Positions 15,905-17,217 of a DNA stretch of 17,217 nucleotides are shown piece by piece. Each line of letters starts with the position of its first letter. Positions within the stretch are counted from its first letter, which is position 1. Below the pieces are notes generated by a model that was not told where the DNA came from, did not search any database, and saw nothing but the letters and a program-made list of their open reading frames with translations. This stretch comes from CAZNLL01 sp964573885. GTDB taxonomy: Bacteria > Desulfobacterota > DSM-4660 > Desulfatiglandales > Desulfatiglandaceae. The stretch is from assembly GCA_964573885.1 (NCBI GenBank), contig CAZNLL010000085.1, forward strand, positions 1 through 17,217. Direction: 5' to 3'. The translations under genes and the position numbers were made by a program.

Positions 15905-15910
15905 CCTCCT
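15905..15910 (-). promoter_or_regulatory. Ribosome binding site of the binding-protein gene
   Basis: The minus strand reads AGGAGG five bases before the first of two consecutive ATG codons (15899 and 15896). The site is near-consensus, in keeping with high expression of a binding protein. Confidence 0.8.
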
Positions 15911-16025
15911 TACATGATGTGGTTGCCAGTTCCAGAACCCTTGTTCCAATTCCCTTACTCCTTGAGGCCGTTTTTACCCAGGCCCGGTATCACCCCCTTG
16001 CCCGTCTTGATAAAACCCGACGTGT

Positions 16026-16035
16026 ACAGATCTGC
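16026..16035. repeat. Palindromic repeat ACAGATCTG, copy 1
   Basis: CAGATCTG is a perfect 8-bp palindrome here; with the flanking A it matches a second copy 112 bp away. It lies on the downstream side of the proximal candidate promoter. Confidence 0.35.
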
Positions 16036-16055
16036 GTTTATTACATTACAAATTT

Positions 16056-16082
16056 ATTATACTCATGAAAGGAATGTGCCAA
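16056..16082 (-). promoter_or_regulatory. Candidate promoter for the transporter operon (proximal)
   Basis: On the minus strand TTGGCA (16082-16077) and a perfect TATAAT (16061-16056) are 15 bases apart. Spacing is shorter than the ideal 17, but the -10 box is exact and lies in AT-rich DNA. It would give a leader of about 150 nt before the binding-protein start. Confidence 0.45.
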
Positions 16083-16137
16083 AACCATAAAACCTTTTAA
16101 TTTCAGTAACTTATGATTGCAAATTTTTCTGTTTTCA

Positions 16138-16147
16138 ACAGATCTGT
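16138..16147. repeat. Palindromic repeat ACAGATCTGT, copy 2
   Basis: This is a perfect 10-bp palindrome that shares ACAGATCTG with copy 1. The two copies bracket the proximal candidate promoter, an arrangement seen for operators that bind a looping repressor. The role is inferred. Confidence 0.35.
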
Positions 16148-16193
16148 AAAGAATTCTCCTCCTTTTTCGTTAAGCCATTAAGATTACAAGGTT

Positions 16194-16222
16194 TTTATGT
16201 GTTAACTTTTTTTACATGTCAA
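16194..16222 (-). promoter_or_regulatory. Candidate promoter for the transporter operon (distal)
   Basis: On the minus strand a perfect TTGACA (16222-16217) is followed after 17 bases by CATAAA (16199-16194), a 4-of-6 match to the -10 box. The -35 box overlaps an operator-like palindrome, which would suit repression. Confidence 0.4.
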
Positions 16223-16233
16223 CCTGGTTTACA
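16217..16233. promoter_or_regulatory. Operator-like palindrome TGTCAACC-T-GGTTTACA
   Basis: This 17-bp inverted repeat has one mismatched pair and a single central base, so it would act as a DNA-binding site and not as an RNA hairpin. It begins just after the dehydrogenase stop codon and covers the distal -35 box. The regulator is not in the window. Confidence 0.45.
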
Positions 16234-16234
16234 C

Positions 16235-17089
16235 TTACTTCCTGTAATCGTACACGCCCCGGCCCGTCTTTCTGCCCAGCCATCCGGCCTTGACATACTT
16301 TATCAGCAAGGGTGCGGGCCGGTACTTGTCACCCAGTTCCCGGTGGAGGGTGTTCATACAGGCGAGAAGGATATCCAGTCCAAAGGCATCGGCTGCGGCC
16401 AGAGGTCCCAGGGGAAAACCGAGCCCCTTTTCACAGCTTCTGTCAATCTCCTCGGCACTTGCCAGGGAGGTCTCCAGGGCAAAGAAGGCCTCGTTTACCA
16501 TGGGAAGGTAGAGCCGGTTGATCACAAATCCGGGAGAATCCGACACGGTCACCGTCTCCTTGCCACATTTTCCCAGAAAATCCACCACAGCATCATGGGT
16601 CTCATCAGAGGTCCCCAGCCCCCTGACCACCTCCACAAGCGGTGTGAGGGCGGCCGGGATCAAGAAATGGGTCCCAATGCACCGCTCCTCCCTTTGTGTG
16701 GCCGCCCCCAGTTCGGAAATGCTCAAGGTGGAAGTGTTGCTGGCCAGGATGGTCTCTTGGGGACAAATCTCGTCCGCCTTTTTAAAAAGCTCACGCTTTG
16801 CCTCTATATCCTCATAAATGGCCTCAATGACCAGATTTACATCCGGCAGGGCCTGATCCAGGTCACTGGTGGTGACGATTTTGGAAAGGATTTCCTCCTT
16901 TTTCTGCTCCTCCATCTTCCCCTTCTTGACCTGCTTTTCAAAAAAGGATGTCACCCCTTTAAGGCCCCGCTCTATAAGGTCGGAGGATGTATCGATCATT
17001 ATGGTTTCGAACCCGCTTCTGGCGCAGACGATTCCTATCTGGCTCCCCATGGTTCCCATGCCGATCACAGCCACTTTTTTGAATTCCAT
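16235..17089 (-). CDS. 3-hydroxyacyl-CoA dehydrogenase (3-hydroxybutyryl-CoA dehydrogenase family)
   Basis: This NAD(P)-dependent enzyme oxidises a (3S)-hydroxyacyl-CoA to the 3-oxoacyl-CoA, a beta-oxidation step. From the ATG at 17089 it has 284 residues, matching the roughly 282 of clostridial Hbd. The Rossmann loop is GMGTMG (10-15). Catalytic residues known from the human enzyme are present: S120 in SNTS, H141, E153 twelve residues later in LVEVV, and N191 in FVINR. GFPLGP (224-229) and GWLGRKTGRGVYDY close the C-terminal domain. The motif HFFNP, common after the catalytic His, is here HFLIP, so Asn is lost. A longer ATG at 17119 adds ten residues (MNPIPREGVH), but the family starts at MEFKKVAVIG, with a G-rich ribosome site before it. 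A 335-bp gap suggests a separate transcript from the transporter operon, though read-through is possible. Confidence 0.92.
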   Translation of the reverse strand: MEFKKVAVIGMGTMGSQIGIVCARSGFETIMIDTSSDLIERGLKGVTSFFEKQVKKGKMEEQKKEEILSKIVTTSDLDQALPDVNLVIEAIYEDIEAKRELFKKADEICPQETILASNTSTLSISELGAATQREERCIGTHFLIPAALTPLVEVVRGLGTSDETHDAVVDFLGKCGKETVTVSDSPGFVINRLYLPMVNEAFFALETSLASAEEIDRSCEKGLGFPLGPLAAADAFGLDILLACMNTLHRELGDKYRPAPLLIKYVKAGWLGRKTGRGVYDYRK

Positions 17090-17122
17090 GTGCACCCCCT
17101 CTCTTGGTATTGGGTTCATTCA

Positions 17123-17141
17123 GGTTCACCCCGTTGTTGCA
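17123..17141 (-). repeat. Right copy of an imperfect 19-nt inverted repeat
   Basis: Read on the minus strand this is TGCAACAACGGGGTGAACC, matching positions 39-57 at 18 of 19 bases in the opposite orientation. It lies just upstream of the long form of the dehydrogenase start. Confidence 0.35.
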
Positions 17142-17198
17142 AACGCAGCGAGCCCCTAGACATATAACTCCAGTAAAAACAGAAACTTATATCATTTT

Positions 17199-17217
17199 AT
17201 ATCCAGGGTCTGGATAT
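17199..17217. promoter_or_regulatory. Operator-like inverted repeat ATATCCAG-GGT-CTGGATAT
   Basis: This repeat has perfect 8-bp arms around a 3-bp centre, about 110 bp upstream of the dehydrogenase start and running up to the window edge. On the minus strand it is followed by TATAAA and TATAAG sequences that could be -10 boxes. It may be an operator for this gene. It could extend past the window. Confidence 0.4.

Larger units (their letters stand above)
15900..16234 (-). promoter_or_regulatory. AT-rich regulatory region upstream of the transporter operon
   Basis: This 335-bp non-coding gap is clearly richer in A+T than the genes around it, especially 16021-16220. On the minus strand it holds two candidate sigma-70 promoters, a sigma-54-like near match, an operator-like palindrome next to the dehydrogenase stop codon, and two copies of ACAGATCTG. 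I find no credible small gene in it. Confidence 0.6.

Noticed and set aside
16046..16090. Minus-strand 15-codon open frame (MVLAHSFHEYNKFVM) after AAAAGG, considered as a leader peptide
   Set aside because: It overlaps the best -10 box, has no run of regulatory codons and no attenuator hairpins after it.
16158..16163. Consensus AGGAGG on the minus strand inside the 335-bp regulatory region
   Set aside because: No start codon stands at a workable distance downstream, so it is probably a chance sequence or part of another element.
16199..17167. Plus-strand open frame of about 322 codons opposite the dehydrogenase gene
   Set aside because: The minus-strand gene has a complete catalytic set of residues. 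The plus-strand translation is low-complexity and shows no recognisable domain.

Overview
The window is a single-direction catabolic gene cluster. All thirteen genes I can support lie on the minus strand, so it reads from high to low coordinates. Intergenic gaps are short, there are several 4-nt start/stop overlaps, and I see no rRNA, tRNA, CRISPR array, transposase or phage gene. The binding protein has a Sec signal peptide without a lipobox, which points to a Gram-negative cell with a periplasm. The gene mix (Liv-type importer, paired acyl-CoA ligases, an Fe-S flavin enoate reductase, 3-hydroxyacyl-CoA dehydrogenase and HyuAB) is most like anaerobic Desulfobacterota or syntrophic 'deltaproteobacteria'. 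That placement is an inference from style, not proven.

Layout in order of transcription. (1) 17217-16235: a short upstream region ending in a perfect inverted repeat, then a 3-hydroxyacyl-CoA dehydrogenase. (2) 16234-15900: an AT-rich 335-bp regulatory region with two candidate promoters and three palindromes. (3) 15899-11274: a complete branched-chain-amino-acid-type (HAAT) ABC importer in the order binding protein, LivH, LivM, LivG, LivF. A strong 12-bp hairpin separates the binding protein from the membrane genes. (4) 11273-11069: a 205-bp spacer with a weak terminator-like hairpin. (5) 11068-36: an NADH:flavin/2,4-dienoyl-CoA-reductase-type enzyme, two tandem paralogous AMP-forming acyl-CoA ligases, a metallo-beta-lactamase-fold hydrolase of the AHL-lactonase type, a HisC-like PLP aminotransferase, and the HyuA and HyuB subunits of an ATP-dependent hydantoinase/oxoprolinase/ketone-carboxylase family enzyme.

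How the parts could work together (inference): the importer brings in a small organic acid, amide or ketone-derived compound. HyuAB opens a cyclic amide or imide at the cost of ATP, or alternatively carboxylates a ketone. The aminotransferase removes an amino group. The ligases make CoA thioesters. The flavoenzyme reduces an enoyl or dienoyl intermediate, and the dehydrogenase oxidises a 3-hydroxyacyl-CoA. The lactonase-fold protein would hydrolyse an ester, lactone or thioester. No acyl-CoA dehydrogenase, enoyl-CoA hydratase, thiolase or transcription regulator is inside the window, so the pathway is incomplete here and the substrate is unknown.

Points that depart from textbook families: the hydrolase lacks the usual bridging Asp and has a Cys-Cys pair nearby; one ligase has Asp where the adenine-stacking aromatic normally sits; the aminotransferase has changed HisC substrate motifs; and a 19-nt imperfect inverted repeat lies close to both ends of the cluster.
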